From the IMG/VR virus record IMGVR_UViG_3300032360_000014, positions 1 through 50,380 of that record: DNA of 50,380 nt; one strand, 5' to 3'. Shown piece after piece: positions 29,682 to 38,752 of the stretch (positions are counted from its first letter, which is position 1; the number at the start of each line of letters is the position of its first letter). The stretch is from a virus. The notes under the pieces are model-generated. The model did not search any database and was not told the DNA's origin. It saw only the letters and a list, made by a program, of their open reading frames with translations. The position numbers were made by a program, and so were the translations under genes.

Positions 29682-30944
29682 ATGTTTACAACAGGTTTTT
29701 TTAGTACCAACACAACCAACACGACCATAGGCGAACATTGGCCCATAGGTGGCAGCTCAGCGCGTGGTAGTCAGTCAGGTATTATTGTCACGCCAGAAAC
29801 AGCCAAGGCAAACAGCGCAGTTTATCGTTGTGTTACTTTGCTGGCCGAATCCGTCGCCAGTATGCCGTGCGAATTGTTTATGCGCGAAGGTGAGCACAGA
29901 GTAAAAGCTAAAGGCCACTCGCTTTACAGTGTGCTTAGATACCAACCAAACAAAAAAGACACCGCCTTTGAATACTTTGAAACAGGCCAAGGTTTTTTAG
30001 GTACCAACGGCAATCACATTGCGCTTATTCAGCGCAATAAACAAATGCAGGTTGAAGAACTGATCCCCATACATCCTGACAAAGTACGGGTGCTAAAAGG
30101 CAGTGACGGTTTACCTTATTATCATTTACCGAGCGAAAATAAAACGCTTAGTATGGACGACGTACACCATGTAAAAGGCCCATCAACTGATGGCTTCTTA
30201 GGGTGTTCACCGCTGCAAATTGCCGCCGATACAGTCGGCCTTACATTGGCAACTGAAAAACATGCTGCTTATAGCTTCAATAACAACACGGTTTTAACTG
30301 GCGTTATCGAGCGCCCAAAAGAAGCCGAAAAGCTCACCACACAAAACGCAGTTGATAATATTGTCAATTCATTTGCCGAACGGCATTCAGGCTGGCGCAA
30401 TATGTTTAAAGTCGCCCTGTTACAAGAGGGCATGACCTACAAACAAGCCGCTATGACCAACGAGCAAGCACAGCTAATAGAAGCGCGGCGCATGGGCATT
30501 GCCGACATAGCAAGGCTGTACGGCATACCGCTTAACATGTTGCAAGAAACTGCAGGCGAGTCGTATAAATCGCTAGAGCAAAACACCCTCAACTTTTTAG
30601 TGTTTGCATTATTACCGTGGATCAAGCGCTGGGAAAGCGCCATGCACCGCGACTTACTACTTATGAGCGAACGCGCCGACTACTTCATAGAGTTTAACTT
30701 AAGCGCCTTAATGCGCGGCGACTTAAAAAGCCGTTACGAATCCTATGCATTAGGCCGTCAGTGGGGCTTTTTATCGGTTAACGACATACGCCGCCTAGAG
30801 AATTTACCGCCACTGGGTCCAGAGGGCGACATTTACCTGTCACCGCTCAACATGGTCGACAGCAAAAACGCCGAAATTAACCAGCAGTTAAACACCGCGT
30901 CAGCAAAGCAAATAGAAGAGATCAAAGCAATATGTCAGCGATAA
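29682..30944 (+). CDS. Portal protein (HK97 family)
   Basis: A 420-residue portal. Recognisable parts are VTPETAKANSAVYRCVTLLAE near the N terminus (quoted in part: AKANSAVYRCVTLLAE), DVHHVKGPSTDGFLGCSPLQ, ADIARLYGIPLNMLQE and a final proline/glycine turn (NLPPLGPEGDIYL). It forms the dodecameric ring through which DNA enters and to which the tail attaches. It overlaps the protease gene by 13 bp. Confidence 0.94.
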   Translation: MFTTGFFSTNTTNTTIGEHWPIGGSSARGSQSGIIVTPETAKANSAVYRCVTLLAESVASMPCELFMREGEHRVKAKGHSLYSVLRYQPNKKDTAFEYFETGQGFLGTNGNHIALIQRNKQMQVEELIPIHPDKVRVLKGSDGLPYYHLPSENKTLSMDDVHHVKGPSTDGFLGCSPLQIAADTVGLTLATEKHAAYSFNNNTVLTGVIERPKEAEKLTTQNAVDNIVNSFAERHSGWRNMFKVALLQEGMTYKQAAMTNEQAQLIEARRMGIADIARLYGIPLNMLQETAGESYKSLEQNTLNFLVFALLPWIKRWESAMHRDLLLMSERADYFIEFNLSALMRGDLKSRYESYALGRQWGFLSVNDIRRLENLPPLGPEGDIYLSPLNMVDSKNAEINQQLNTASAKQIEEIKAICQR

Positions 30945-31840
30945 ATTACCCACACATTGCCGCAATGGCGTTTAACACCCCATTGCTCGCAACCGGCACA
31001 CTGGCGCAAACCGTCAGTGAGTTTTTACATAAGCGTTTACTGGGCAGTGCCGAGCTCACGACCCAGCCGAGCATGGCCGCTAAAAAAACCAAAGAGTATG
31101 TGGTCGGCGACCCAGAGCAAGGCGACAAAGTAGCGGTTATAGCCGTGCATGGTTTGTTGGTCCCGCGCATGGGGTATATAGATAGCGGCTGCGAAGAAGT
31201 CATGAGCTACGAACGATTACAAAGTCAAATCAACACCGCGCTCAAAGACGACAGCGTACAAGAGATCGTACTCGATATAAATTCAGGCGGCGGCAGCGCC
31301 CAAGGCGGGTTTGAGTGTGCCGACTTCATCAAACAAGCAAAAAGCAAAAAGCCCATACGCGCCATCGTCAACATGAACGCCTACAGCGGTGCGTACCTTA
31401 TTGCCTGTGCCTGTACTGAAATCATCATTTCTAAAACAGCAGGGGTCGGCTCAATTGGCGTGTACTTAAAACGTCTTGATCTCACCGAGCATTACGAGCA
31501 GCAAGGTGCAAAAATTCACACCTTTTTTCGCGGCGCTACTAAAGTCGACTTTCACCCCGACATGGCACTAAGCGACGCCGAAACCGCCCGCATAAATACC
31601 AGCATCGACGAAACCTATCAAATGTTTGTCGACTACGTGGCCGACAACCGCAATTTAAGCGCCGACAAGGTAAAAGCCACACAAGCCGACACCTACTTAG
31701 GCCAAAAGGCCATCGACTTAGGTTTAGCTGATCGCCTTGCCACCCCGCAAGACGCCATCAACAGCATTGTTGGCAACATTGCACAGCAAGCCAGCAACCA
31801 GCGCATGATTGCACAAGCCAGCGCCTTACAATCACTTTAA
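30932..31840 (+). CDS. Capsid maturation protease (S49/SppA-like)
   Basis: A 302-residue serine protease. INSGGGSAQGG matches the oxyanion-loop Gly-rich motif, NAYSGAYLIA contains the catalytic Ser, and VGSIGVYLKRLDL surrounds the likely Lys. SppA-type proteases serve as prohead proteases in HK97-like phages, removing the scaffold (delta) part of the capsid protein encoded next. Confidence 0.92.
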   Translation: MSAINYPHIAAMAFNTPLLATGTLAQTVSEFLHKRLLGSAELTTQPSMAAKKTKEYVVGDPEQGDKVAVIAVHGLLVPRMGYIDSGCEEVMSYERLQSQINTALKDDSVQEIVLDINSGGGSAQGGFECADFIKQAKSKKPIRAIVNMNAYSGAYLIACACTEIIISKTAGVGSIGVYLKRLDLTEHYEQQGAKIHTFFRGATKVDFHPDMALSDAETARINTSIDETYQMFVDYVADNRNLSADKVKATQADTYLGQKAIDLGLADRLATPQDAINSIVGNIAQQASNQRMIAQASALQSL

Positions 31841-31913
31841 AACTAAAATGAATGCAATTAAGAATCAAAATAAAATTATTTTAGAACTATTTTAAAATCA
31901 AAAACCCAGTCTT

Positions 31914-31940
31914 AAAGGTCGCCGTGTGCGGCCTTTTTTT
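31914..31940 (+). terminator. Terminator/attenuator before the capsid gene
   Basis: AAAGGtCGC-cgtgt-GCGgCCTTT plus a T-run (to 31940), 23 bp before the capsid start. It separates protease from capsid expression; readthrough from an antiterminated late transcript is expected. Confidence 0.8.
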
Positions 31941-31962
31941 ATGTCAAAACAAAGGTAAAGCC

Positions 31963-33270
31963 ATGTTTAAACTATCTGACCTTAAAGCCGCGCACAACAC
32001 CAAAGTTGAGCGTGTAAAGCAGCTTGCAAGCAAGCTAGAAACCGACGGCCAGCTAAGCGCCGACGACGAAAAAGAGTTTGCACAACTGCAAACCGAAATC
32101 ACCGAGCTAAAAGGCAAAATCACCAGCCTTGAATACGCACAAGGCTTGGCGATTGCAGAAGCAACAGACGTTACAGCACCAGCAGGTCAAGGCGCGCCAT
32201 CAGTGCATGTTAAAAAAGCACCAAAAGACTATCCGGGCTCTAAAATCGCCCGTTTCGGCATGGCAATCGCCGCAGGTAAAGGCGATTTAAACCTAGCTGA
32301 AAAGTTTGCACTAAACGAAATCGGCGACAAAGACGTCGCAATGGCCGTATCAACTGCCGAGGGATCGGGCGGTGCATTAGTGCCAGAAGCGCTAAGCAGC
32401 GACTTCATTGAGCAATTACGACCTAAAACCGTCGTGCGTGCCCTTGGCGCACAATCAGCACCGTTAGTGAATGGTACTTTAACCATGCCACGCCATACAG
32501 GCGGCGCAACTTCTGGCTATAAGGGCGAGAACGAATCACGCAACGCTGAAACGCAAACCACCGATGACGTAAAACTGTCAGCAAAAACGCAAATGACCAT
32601 AGTGCCAATTTCAAACGAATTGATTGGTTATGCAGGTTTTGATGTAGAGAAAATTTTCTTAAACGATATGCTGCAAGCCACAGCAACACGTCAAGATAAA
32701 GCGTTTTTGCGTGACGACGGCACCAACAACACACCAACGGGTATGCGTCCAACGGCACAGGCTAATGGCCGCGCTGTGCCATTCACCGGTGATATGTCAG
32801 ATCCGTCGCAAGTTGCCTACATTGTCGATAAATACCTAGACAGCCTAATTCTAGCGCTTGAAAACGCCGACAGCGCCATGGTGCGTTGTGGTTGGGCGCT
32901 ATCGCCACGCACTGCCATGTTTTTATATGGTTTGCGCGATGGTAATGGCAACAAAATTTACCCTGAAATGGCGCAAGGCACATTAAAAGGTTATCCGTTT
33001 GGTAAAACCACCAATATACCAAGCAACCTTGTTAATGACTCTGATACGGGCCTTTCAGAGATTTACTTTGCTGACTTTAACGATGTGATCATTGGTGAAA
33101 CCAACAACATGACCATCGACTTTAGCCGCGAAGCAACTTACAAAGACCGTAACGGCCAACTGGTATCTGCTTTCTCTAGCAACCAATCTGTTTTACGTGT
33201 TGTGACGGCCAATGATATTGGATTCCGCCATTTAGAAGGGCTTGTTGTGGGTACTAACATCAAGTTCTAA
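31963..33270 (+). CDS. Major capsid protein (HK97 fold)
   Basis: 435 residues from ATG 31963 (AAAGG upstream); the longer frame from 31924 runs through the terminator hairpin and is rejected. Residues about 1-75 are the coiled scaffold domain (AQLQTEITELKGKITSLE). The mature part follows, with STAEGSGGALVPEALSSDF (N-arm start), GENESRNAE (E-loop region) and a C-terminal beta hinge. Processing by the S49 protease upstream is expected near residues 80-115. Confidence 0.94.
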   Translation: MFKLSDLKAAHNTKVERVKQLASKLETDGQLSADDEKEFAQLQTEITELKGKITSLEYAQGLAIAEATDVTAPAGQGAPSVHVKKAPKDYPGSKIARFGMAIAAGKGDLNLAEKFALNEIGDKDVAMAVSTAEGSGGALVPEALSSDFIEQLRPKTVVRALGAQSAPLVNGTLTMPRHTGGATSGYKGENESRNAETQTTDDVKLSAKTQMTIVPISNELIGYAGFDVEKIFLNDMLQATATRQDKAFLRDDGTNNTPTGMRPTAQANGRAVPFTGDMSDPSQVAYIVDKYLDSLILALENADSAMVRCGWALSPRTAMFLYGLRDGNGNKIYPEMAQGTLKGYPFGKTTNIPSNLVNDSDTGLSEIYFADFNDVIIGETNNMTIDFSREATYKDRNGQLVSAFSSNQSVLRVVTANDIGFRHLEGLVVGTNIKF

Positions 33271-33281
33271 TTCTGCCAGTT

Positions 33282-33313
33282 CGCCAAGGTGTAGTTTTGC
33301 CTTGGCGCTTTTT
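33282..33313 (+). terminator. Terminator/attenuator after the capsid gene
   Basis: CGCCAAGG-N10-CCTTGGCG then CTTTTT. A perfect 8-bp stem 12 bp past the capsid stop, likely lowering expression of the next genes. Confidence 0.82.
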
Positions 33314-33328
33314 ATTTAGGGTAATGCT

Positions 33329-33778
33329 ATGAGCATCGAATTATTAAAAGACAGCTTGGTTGAGCCAAGTTTTGAACAGGTAGAGCAGTCAGGGGTTGAT
33401 TTAAGCCAATGTCCTGAAGCCATCCTATTTTTTGTCGCCGCACTAGCGGTGGCAAAACCAGTAGAAAAGCCAAAAGTCGACGACTTAGAAGTGCTGGTGT
33501 TTGCTGACGACGGTCAAACGAAAAAGCGAAAGCCAAGCGCCAAAGAGCGCGACGACGCCTTTGCTTTTTATCAATCTCTAACAACGGTAGCAGACCTCGT
33601 AAGCGCAACCGAAGCCGAGCAAACGCTAAGCTTTATCGATGGCGAAGAGGTATTTTTAGACTTTTCAGCACCGCATGGTCGATATGCAAAAGGTGACAAG
33701 GCGTGTTTTAATGGCAAAGATGCAACGCGCATTTTAGCGTTTCAACCACCCGTTGCTAAGCAATACACCCCTGAATAA
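33329..33778 (+). CDS. Hypothetical head-region protein
   Basis: 149 residues, acidic first third, a Lys-rich patch (KKRKPSAKERDD), then a beta-rich end (FLDFSAPHGRYAKGDKA). It sits between capsid and connector genes and is flanked by terminators on both sides. It may be a decoration or head accessory protein; no family was recognised. Confidence 0.6.
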   Translation: MSIELLKDSLVEPSFEQVEQSGVDLSQCPEAILFFVAALAVAKPVEKPKVDDLEVLVFADDGQTKKRKPSAKERDDAFAFYQSLTTVADLVSATEAEQTLSFIDGEEVFLDFSAPHGRYAKGDKACFNGKDATRILAFQPPVAKQYTPE

Positions 33779-33795
33779 ACCAATCGAGTAAACCT

Positions 33796-33818
33796 AAGCC
33801 GCCGCGTGCGGCTTTTTT
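33796..33818 (+). terminator. Terminator/attenuator before connector gene
   Basis: AAGCCGC-cgcgt-GCGGCTT with a T-run (33813-33818). Confidence 0.82.
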
Positions 33819-33840
33819 ATGCTTTAAAAAAGAGGCGACC

Positions 33841-34179
33841 ATGCTGATCTCACTCGACCGCGCCAAGCAGCAACTTGTCATTGACGACGACTTAGACAAC
33901 GACAAAATCAGCGCTTTAATACCGCAAGCCATTGGCCTTGTCATTGCCGACCTTGGACGTGACATATATCACACGGCCAGCGAAGTACCCGACACCGCCG
34001 AAGCGCCGATCATCTTAGACACATTAAGCGTTTATCAGCGCGCCAATTTAGAAACCGCCGCGCTATTGCAGCTCAGTTCGCTTTGGCAAACCACCGAGGC
34101 CGACAGCCACAAGGTGAGCAATGCAACGCTCGCGTATAAAACGGCCATTAAGCCATTTATTCGTGTGTTTGTGGGGTAA
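33841..34179 (+). CDS. Head-tail connector (gp6-like)
   Basis: 112 residues, mostly helical: AKQQLVIDDDLDNDKISALI at the N terminus (20 residues) is the usual 'LDDLK..LRID.D.DD..I..LI' start of HK97 gp6-type adaptors. It forms the ring below the portal. Confidence 0.83.
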   Translation: MLISLDRAKQQLVIDDDLDNDKISALIPQAIGLVIADLGRDIYHTASEVPDTAEAPIILDTLSVYQRANLETAALLQLSSLWQTTEADSHKVSNATLAYKTAIKPFIRVFVG

Positions 34180-34185
34180 CTAACT

Positions 34186-34509
34186 ATGCGATTAAAACCC
34201 AGTGAAAAACGCCATCGCGGTATTTTGTATAAAACAATAAAAGTGCAAGGGGAGTTTGGCGACCGCAGCGAGCTTAAGCAAGTTGCAACCGTACGCGGCA
34301 GTTTTAAAAAGCGTCGTGGCGGGCTGGTTAATCATGAAACATTAGAAATAACCACCGCCTTGGCCAGCTTTGCCCTTGATCACCGCCCCGAGTATAGCAA
34401 GGGTATTGAGTGCATCGAAATCGACGGCCAAAAATACCAGGTAAACGACGTGACCAATGTTGATTTACTTAACCGAACCTTGATTTTTGACTTGGAATCA
34501 AACACATGA
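34186..34509 (+). CDS. Head closure / head-tail joining protein
   Basis: 107 residues with a beta-rich SPP1 gp16-like pattern: TIKVQGEFGDRSELKQVATVRG and a C-terminal ECIEIDGQKYQV...RTLIFDLE (quoted in parts). It overlaps the next gene by 4 bp. Order connector-closure-gp10-completion is the standard siphovirus order. Confidence 0.78.
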   Translation: MRLKPSEKRHRGILYKTIKVQGEFGDRSELKQVATVRGSFKKRRGGLVNHETLEITTALASFALDHRPEYSKGIECIEIDGQKYQVNDVTNVDLLNRTLIFDLESNT

Positions 34510-35048
34510 TCAACGCCGAGGTAGAAGGGTTTAAAGCATTAGAGGCATCGTTAAATAAGCTTGAAAGCAGTCTTGCGCCTAAAGTCCTGCGGGCTTCGCT
34601 GAGAAAAGGCGGAGAGCTTGTAAAAGACAAAATGCAACAAGGCGCAAGGCAAAGTTTTGAAACGCAAACGGGCGTGTTAGCCGAATCAATTAAAGTAAAA
34701 ACCACCTTAAACAAACGGCAAAACCATAAATTATTTGATGCTGCCGTATACGTCGGGGTTTATAACGTCAAAGCATTACAGCGCGCCGCAGGTCGTGATA
34801 TACCCGCGAATTTAATCGCCTACTGGATAGAAACAGGGGTAAAACCGCATGATTTAAATGCCAAGTCAAAACGTAGCCGTGGCAAAGTGGGAGAGGGAGT
34901 AAACAACTTTCACCCAGGCTTTGCGGCGCAACCTTTTATTCGCCCTGCGCTGTTAAATCACACTAACCAAGTTATTGATGTCACGCGGGCTGAGCTTAAA
35001 AAGCAAGTAAACCGCGCAATAAAAAAAGCCAATGGTAAAAAGAGGTAA
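34506..35048 (+). CDS. HK97 gp10-like neck protein
   Basis: 180 residues. FKALEASLNKLESSLAPKVL (20 residues) at the N terminus and the C-terminal GFAAQPFIRPALL are the gp10 signature. It acts at the head-tail junction. The basic C terminus (KKANGKKR) is as usual. Confidence 0.87.
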   Translation: MINAEVEGFKALEASLNKLESSLAPKVLRASLRKGGELVKDKMQQGARQSFETQTGVLAESIKVKTTLNKRQNHKLFDAAVYVGVYNVKALQRAAGRDIPANLIAYWIETGVKPHDLNAKSKRSRGKVGEGVNNFHPGFAAQPFIRPALLNHTNQVIDVTRAELKKQVNRAIKKANGKKR

Positions 35049-35050
35049 GT

Positions 35051-35428
35051 ATGCTCGAAAGTGCTTTAACAGCGCTATTACGTCATGATGATATTGCAAG
35101 CCATCACCGCGGCATATGGCCCAACGAAATCCCCAGCGGCAGTGAACTCCCCGCACTCAGTTATAAGGTGATCACTGACCGACCAATTAACACAATAGAT
35201 CAAACAGGGCCACGCCAAGCCACGGTACAAGTTAATTGCGTGGCAAGTGACTTGCAAAGCGCGCAAAACTTAGCCGTGGTCGTGCGTAACACTTTGCCCA
35301 CTCAGCGCGGCACAGTGGCAACTCTCAGCATTAAAAGCATTGTTGAGAGTAGCACTTTGCCGAGCGTCGATAGTGACAGCAATACACACCATCGCATGCA
35401 AGACTTTACCATTCATTATTCAGAATAG
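35051..35428 (+). CDS. Tail completion / terminator protein
   Basis: 125 residues of the DUF3168/gp17-like type: ESALTALLRHDDI, ALSYKVITDRPINTIDQTGP, VQVNCVASDLQSAQNLAVVV and final DFTIHYSE. It caps the tail tube where it meets the head. Confidence 0.82.
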   Translation: MLESALTALLRHDDIASHHRGIWPNEIPSGSELPALSYKVITDRPINTIDQTGPRQATVQVNCVASDLQSAQNLAVVVRNTLPTQRGTVATLSIKSIVESSTLPSVDSDSNTHHRMQDFTIHYSE

Positions 35429-35436
35429 AGGTTTTT

Positions 35437-35853
35437 ATGATTTTTCCAGAAGGTACACAGTTATTTATTGCCGATGCCACAGGAGATGCGGCGACCCTCA
35501 TTGAGGTGCAAGGGTTCTCAGAAATCGGTGATATAGGCCTAGCCACTGAACTAATAGACGTCACGGTCATATCCGATAAAAGCCCAAAATCACGAGCCAG
35601 CAACCGTAAAACCGACACAAACCGAGACCTAATTTGTCGGTATGAGCCTGATGATCAGGGGCAGGTGCATATTATGGCAGCGTGTAATGCGAAAGAGGTA
35701 AGAAAGTGCGAGATAAGATTACCTGATATTGCAAAGCCTTGGGCTTTTTCGGCATATTTCGGCGGTTTCAACCACAGCAAATTAGAAGAACAAAAATCAC
35801 TCACCTTGGTTGCAAAAATCAATATAGAAGAAGAAACAGGAGTATTAAGCTAA
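35437..35853 (+). CDS. Major tail tube protein
   Basis: 138 residues. FPEGTQLFIADATGDAATLI and ATELIDVTVISDKSPKSRA are typical of siphovirus tube proteins ('...TELIDVTTLSD..K.f...'). It forms stacked hexamers around the tape measure. It is followed with a 1-bp overlap (TAATG) by the tail chaperone. Confidence 0.85.
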   Translation: MIFPEGTQLFIADATGDAATLIEVQGFSEIGDIGLATELIDVTVISDKSPKSRASNRKTDTNRDLICRYEPDDQGQVHIMAACNAKEVRKCEIRLPDIAKPWAFSAYFGGFNHSKLEEQKSLTLVAKINIEEETGVLS

Positions 35854-36209
35854 TGAGCGCAGCATTTGATAAAAAAGCCCTTTTTAAAGCCATAGGCATT
35901 GGCGTAAACAAACCCGTCACAATTGACGGGTTTGGCACTGTCTTTGTAAAGCCGTTAACTTTAAAAGAACAAGAAGAGTTTGAGGGCAGTTTAATTGACG
36001 ACCAGGGCAACCCGCGAGAGGGGGTAAGTGTCATGAGTTCTTTATTAATCAAAGTGGTCGTTGATGAGCATGGCAATCATGTGTTTGATAAAAGTGACAT
36101 CCCCACACTTGATGCCAGCCAAGCAGGCCCGCTTAAACATGTGTTTAATGTCGCCCAAAGTATGAATCTCTTTAGCTCAGAAGATGTTGAGCGCGCCGAA
36201 AAAAACTAA
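35853..36209 (+). CDS. Tail assembly chaperone (gpG-like)
   Basis: 118 residues. It begins MSAAFDKKALFKAIG and has VFVKPLTLKEQEEFEGSL. In lambda-like phages gpG and its frameshifted form gpGT coat the tape measure during tail assembly. It ends on a slippery A AAA AAC just before its TAA. Length and position (tube, then tape measure) fit. Confidence 0.86.
   Translation: MSAAFDKKALFKAIGIGVNKPVTIDGFGTVFVKPLTLKEQEEFEGSLIDDQGNPREGVSVMSSLLIKVVVDEHGNHVFDKSDIPTLDASQAGPLKHVFNVAQSMNLFSSEDVERAEKN
36200..36206 (+). promoter_or_regulatory. -1 programmed frameshift site A AAA AAC
   Basis: The zero frame reads GAA AAA AAC TAA. Slippage by one base back on A AAA AAC continues as CTA AAG AAA and stays open to 36421. 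This is a classic heptamer with a stop codon right after it. Confidence 0.9.
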
Positions 36210-36421
36210 AGAAAGACGGCTTACGTACCTTTGTCATTAAGCTTGCGCTTGACCTAGGCCGTTTGCCGTCGGAACTTAAACAACAGCTGACTAATGCTGA
36301 GTTGGTTGAATTACTTGCCTTTCACAACCTGCAATTAAATGCGGCGTCAAACCCCAAACCTACGATGACGAACGAACAAGCTGAACAGTTTTTATCTTCC
36401 ATGGGAGCAAGAAAAGCATGA
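36206..36421 (+). CDS. Frameshift extension of tail chaperone (gpT-like)
   Basis: About 71 codons in the -1 frame (LKKDGLRTFVIKLALDLGRL...), with the helical LPSELKQQLTNAELVELLAF and ending SSMGARKA. It has no start or ribosome-binding site of its own, so it is made only by frameshifting from the gene before. Its TGA overlaps the tape-measure ATG (ATGA at 36418-36421). Confidence 0.87.
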   Translation, partial: LKKDGLRTFVIKLALDLGRLPSELKQQLTNAELVELLAFHNLQLNAASNPKPTMTNEQAEQFLSSMGARKA

Positions 36422-38727
36422 GTAATAGCACCCTTGCTGCGTTAAATATCATGATCGGCGCTAACTCCGCCATTTTGCGCAAAGAACTAACCCGTGCAAA
36501 AAAAGCCACAGGGCAGTTTGTTAATAATGCCAAAAAGCAGTTCAGCGCATTAGCAAAAAGCTCAGCCAGCATGGGTAAAAATATGGGGCGCGGCATTTTA
36601 GCCGGTACTGCCACGCTCGGTGCGGGGGTGTATGCGGTTAAACGCACCCTTAAATCTATTGACGAAATCCGCCGCCAAGCGGCCAATGTTAGTATGCCTG
36701 TTGAACAGTACCAGGCGTACGCGTTTGCCACGCGCGCGGCGGGGTTAGAGTCAGAGCAATTTGCAGATGTAATAAAAGACCTCAACGCCAAAGTGAGTGA
36801 TTTTTCGCTCACAGGCGGCGGGGCCATGGCCGACTTTTTTAAAGTCTCAGGGCAAAGTGTGCAGCAGTGGCAGCAGTTACAACCCGCCCAGCAATTTGAA
36901 CGATTCACCCAAGAAATCAATAAAATGAGTCAAAGCCAAGCGCGTTTTTGGCTTGACGAGATCAACGACTCAGCCAGCCAAATGTTTGGCACCCTCGTCG
37001 GCAACAAAGGCGAATTTGCGGCTAACGTAAAAATGGCCCAAGACTTGGGCTTAGTCATGAGTCAAGACGTACTAGCAGGCGTGAAAGCCACGCACCTTGA
37101 AGTCAATACCCTCGGTGCTATGCTCGGCGGGGCGTGGCAACACCTCGTAGCCGCCGCAGCCCCCGCCATTAAGTATGTAACCGAAAGTTTAAGATCATGG
37201 CTTACCGACACCGCCAACGCCAATGGCGGCTTTGCAAACTTAGGTAAAACCCTCGCAAATTCTATTTTAAGCGCGGTACAAACCAGCATACACAGCTTGT
37301 CGCAGTTGTTTTATCAAGTGAACAGCGCCACCTATAAAATCTCAGGTGAGCACAGCGCGGCTTACATTGTTATGCAGCGCAATGTACGCAACCTAAATAA
37401 CGTGTATAACCAGCAAGCCCGCGATTATGAAAATAATGTCGCCGCTTATCAAAAAACCAAAGCAATTTTAAAAGAGGTCGAAAACGGCACCCGCAGTTTA
37501 TCGCAAGTGCAGCAACAGGAGGCCCGAAAGTTTATTGCAGGGCACGAACAAAGCTTATACGCTATGGGCCGCACTGGAATGCAGCTTGAAAATTTAGAAC
37601 AGCAGCTCACCGAGTTTGAGCAACAACAAGGCATTACCGCCCCATTTACAAATGCCCTTTCAACCATCAAAAAGCTTAAAAGCGAAATTGCCAATGTAAA
37701 AGTTGACTTGTCAGGCTTTACTCCCCCAGTAACCCCCGATGCACCAGATTACAAGCCACAAACTGTGGTAGTAAACCCGTTTGCCGCGCAGATCAAGCAA
37801 GCCCAGCAATACTACGAAACAAAGCGCTTAATGCGTGAGCAAGACTGGAGCGAAGAAAGAGCCCAGTTAGCAATTAAGCTCAGCGAATATGCGAAAGCAA
37901 ACAGCCAAAAGGTGATCAACGACGAACAATATCGACTACTCGCAACTCAAGCCACCGAGCAATATAACGCGGCGCAGTTACAGCAAAACCAAGGCTTTTT
38001 AGCGCAACTAAAAGCGCAAGTGGCGCAAACATCAACCGACTATCAAACCATGTGGGGCAATACATTTGACCGCTTCACCCAAGGTATAGGGCAAAGTGTC
38101 GCCAATGCGGTAATGACCCAGAAAAGCTTTAGCGACAGCATGAAAGGCATGTTGCGCGGGGTACTACAAAGCACCATTGCAGCACTTGCTGAAATGGGCG
38201 CAAAGCGCTTGGCGCTATGGGCCGTTGAAAAAATGCTTAATAAAGCCACGGCGACTGGCGCAGCGGGGTTATTTACAGTCCAAGCCCAAGCAATGGCAAT
38301 GATGGCGGGCTTAAATGCCTTTGCCAGCACCGCCGCGATTCCCATTGTTGGCCCGCCTGCAGCGCCCGCAGCTATGGCGTCAGCGCTGGCCGTTACTCAA
38401 CCGATGGCCGCAGCTATAACGGGTATAAGCGCGGGCATGGTGGGTATGGCCCACAGCGGTATTGAGTCAGTACCGCGCGAAGGGACTTGGTTGCTCGACA
38501 AAGGCGAGCGAGTCTATACCAATGAATCTGCCGACAAGCTCGATGCCATGTACGACGCTATCAGCACACTGGCAAGTCAACAACACACTGGCCCCGCCAC
38601 GTCACCCACAGTGAACGTGTCGTTTAACGTACAAGCAGGAAACGTAAACGGTTTTGAACAGTGGTTTGAAGAAAATCAAGACAGCGTGATCCGCACAATA
38701 CAAGAAAACATGGACCGACCAATTTAA
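36418..38727 (+). CDS. Tape measure protein
   Basis: 769 residues. It opens with an Ala/Lys-rich helical part (residues 1-60), has long Gln-rich coils (about 300-420 and 450-545) and hydrophobic segments at about 590-690 (ALAEMGAKRLALWAVEKML, then Ala/Met/Gly-rich). It sets tail length; at about 0.15 nm per residue this predicts a tail of roughly 115 nm. The Gly/Ala-rich end and GTWLLDKGERVYTNESA motif are common to lambda-like tape measures. Confidence 0.9.
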   Translation: MSNSTLAALNIMIGANSAILRKELTRAKKATGQFVNNAKKQFSALAKSSASMGKNMGRGILAGTATLGAGVYAVKRTLKSIDEIRRQAANVSMPVEQYQAYAFATRAAGLESEQFADVIKDLNAKVSDFSLTGGGAMADFFKVSGQSVQQWQQLQPAQQFERFTQEINKMSQSQARFWLDEINDSASQMFGTLVGNKGEFAANVKMAQDLGLVMSQDVLAGVKATHLEVNTLGAMLGGAWQHLVAAAAPAIKYVTESLRSWLTDTANANGGFANLGKTLANSILSAVQTSIHSLSQLFYQVNSATYKISGEHSAAYIVMQRNVRNLNNVYNQQARDYENNVAAYQKTKAILKEVENGTRSLSQVQQQEARKFIAGHEQSLYAMGRTGMQLENLEQQLTEFEQQQGITAPFTNALSTIKKLKSEIANVKVDLSGFTPPVTPDAPDYKPQTVVVNPFAAQIKQAQQYYETKRLMREQDWSEERAQLAIKLSEYAKANSQKVINDEQYRLLATQATEQYNAAQLQQNQGFLAQLKAQVAQTSTDYQTMWGNTFDRFTQGIGQSVANAVMTQKSFSDSMKGMLRGVLQSTIAALAEMGAKRLALWAVEKMLNKATATGAAGLFTVQAQAMAMMAGLNAFASTAAIPIVGPPAAPAAMASALAVTQPMAAAITGISAGMVGMAHSGIESVPREGTWLLDKGERVYTNESADKLDAMYDAISTLASQQHTGPATSPTVNVSFNVQAGNVNGFEQWFEENQDSVIRTIQENMDRPI

Positions 38728-38752
38728 CTCATTTGCAAAAATAAGGGTTACA

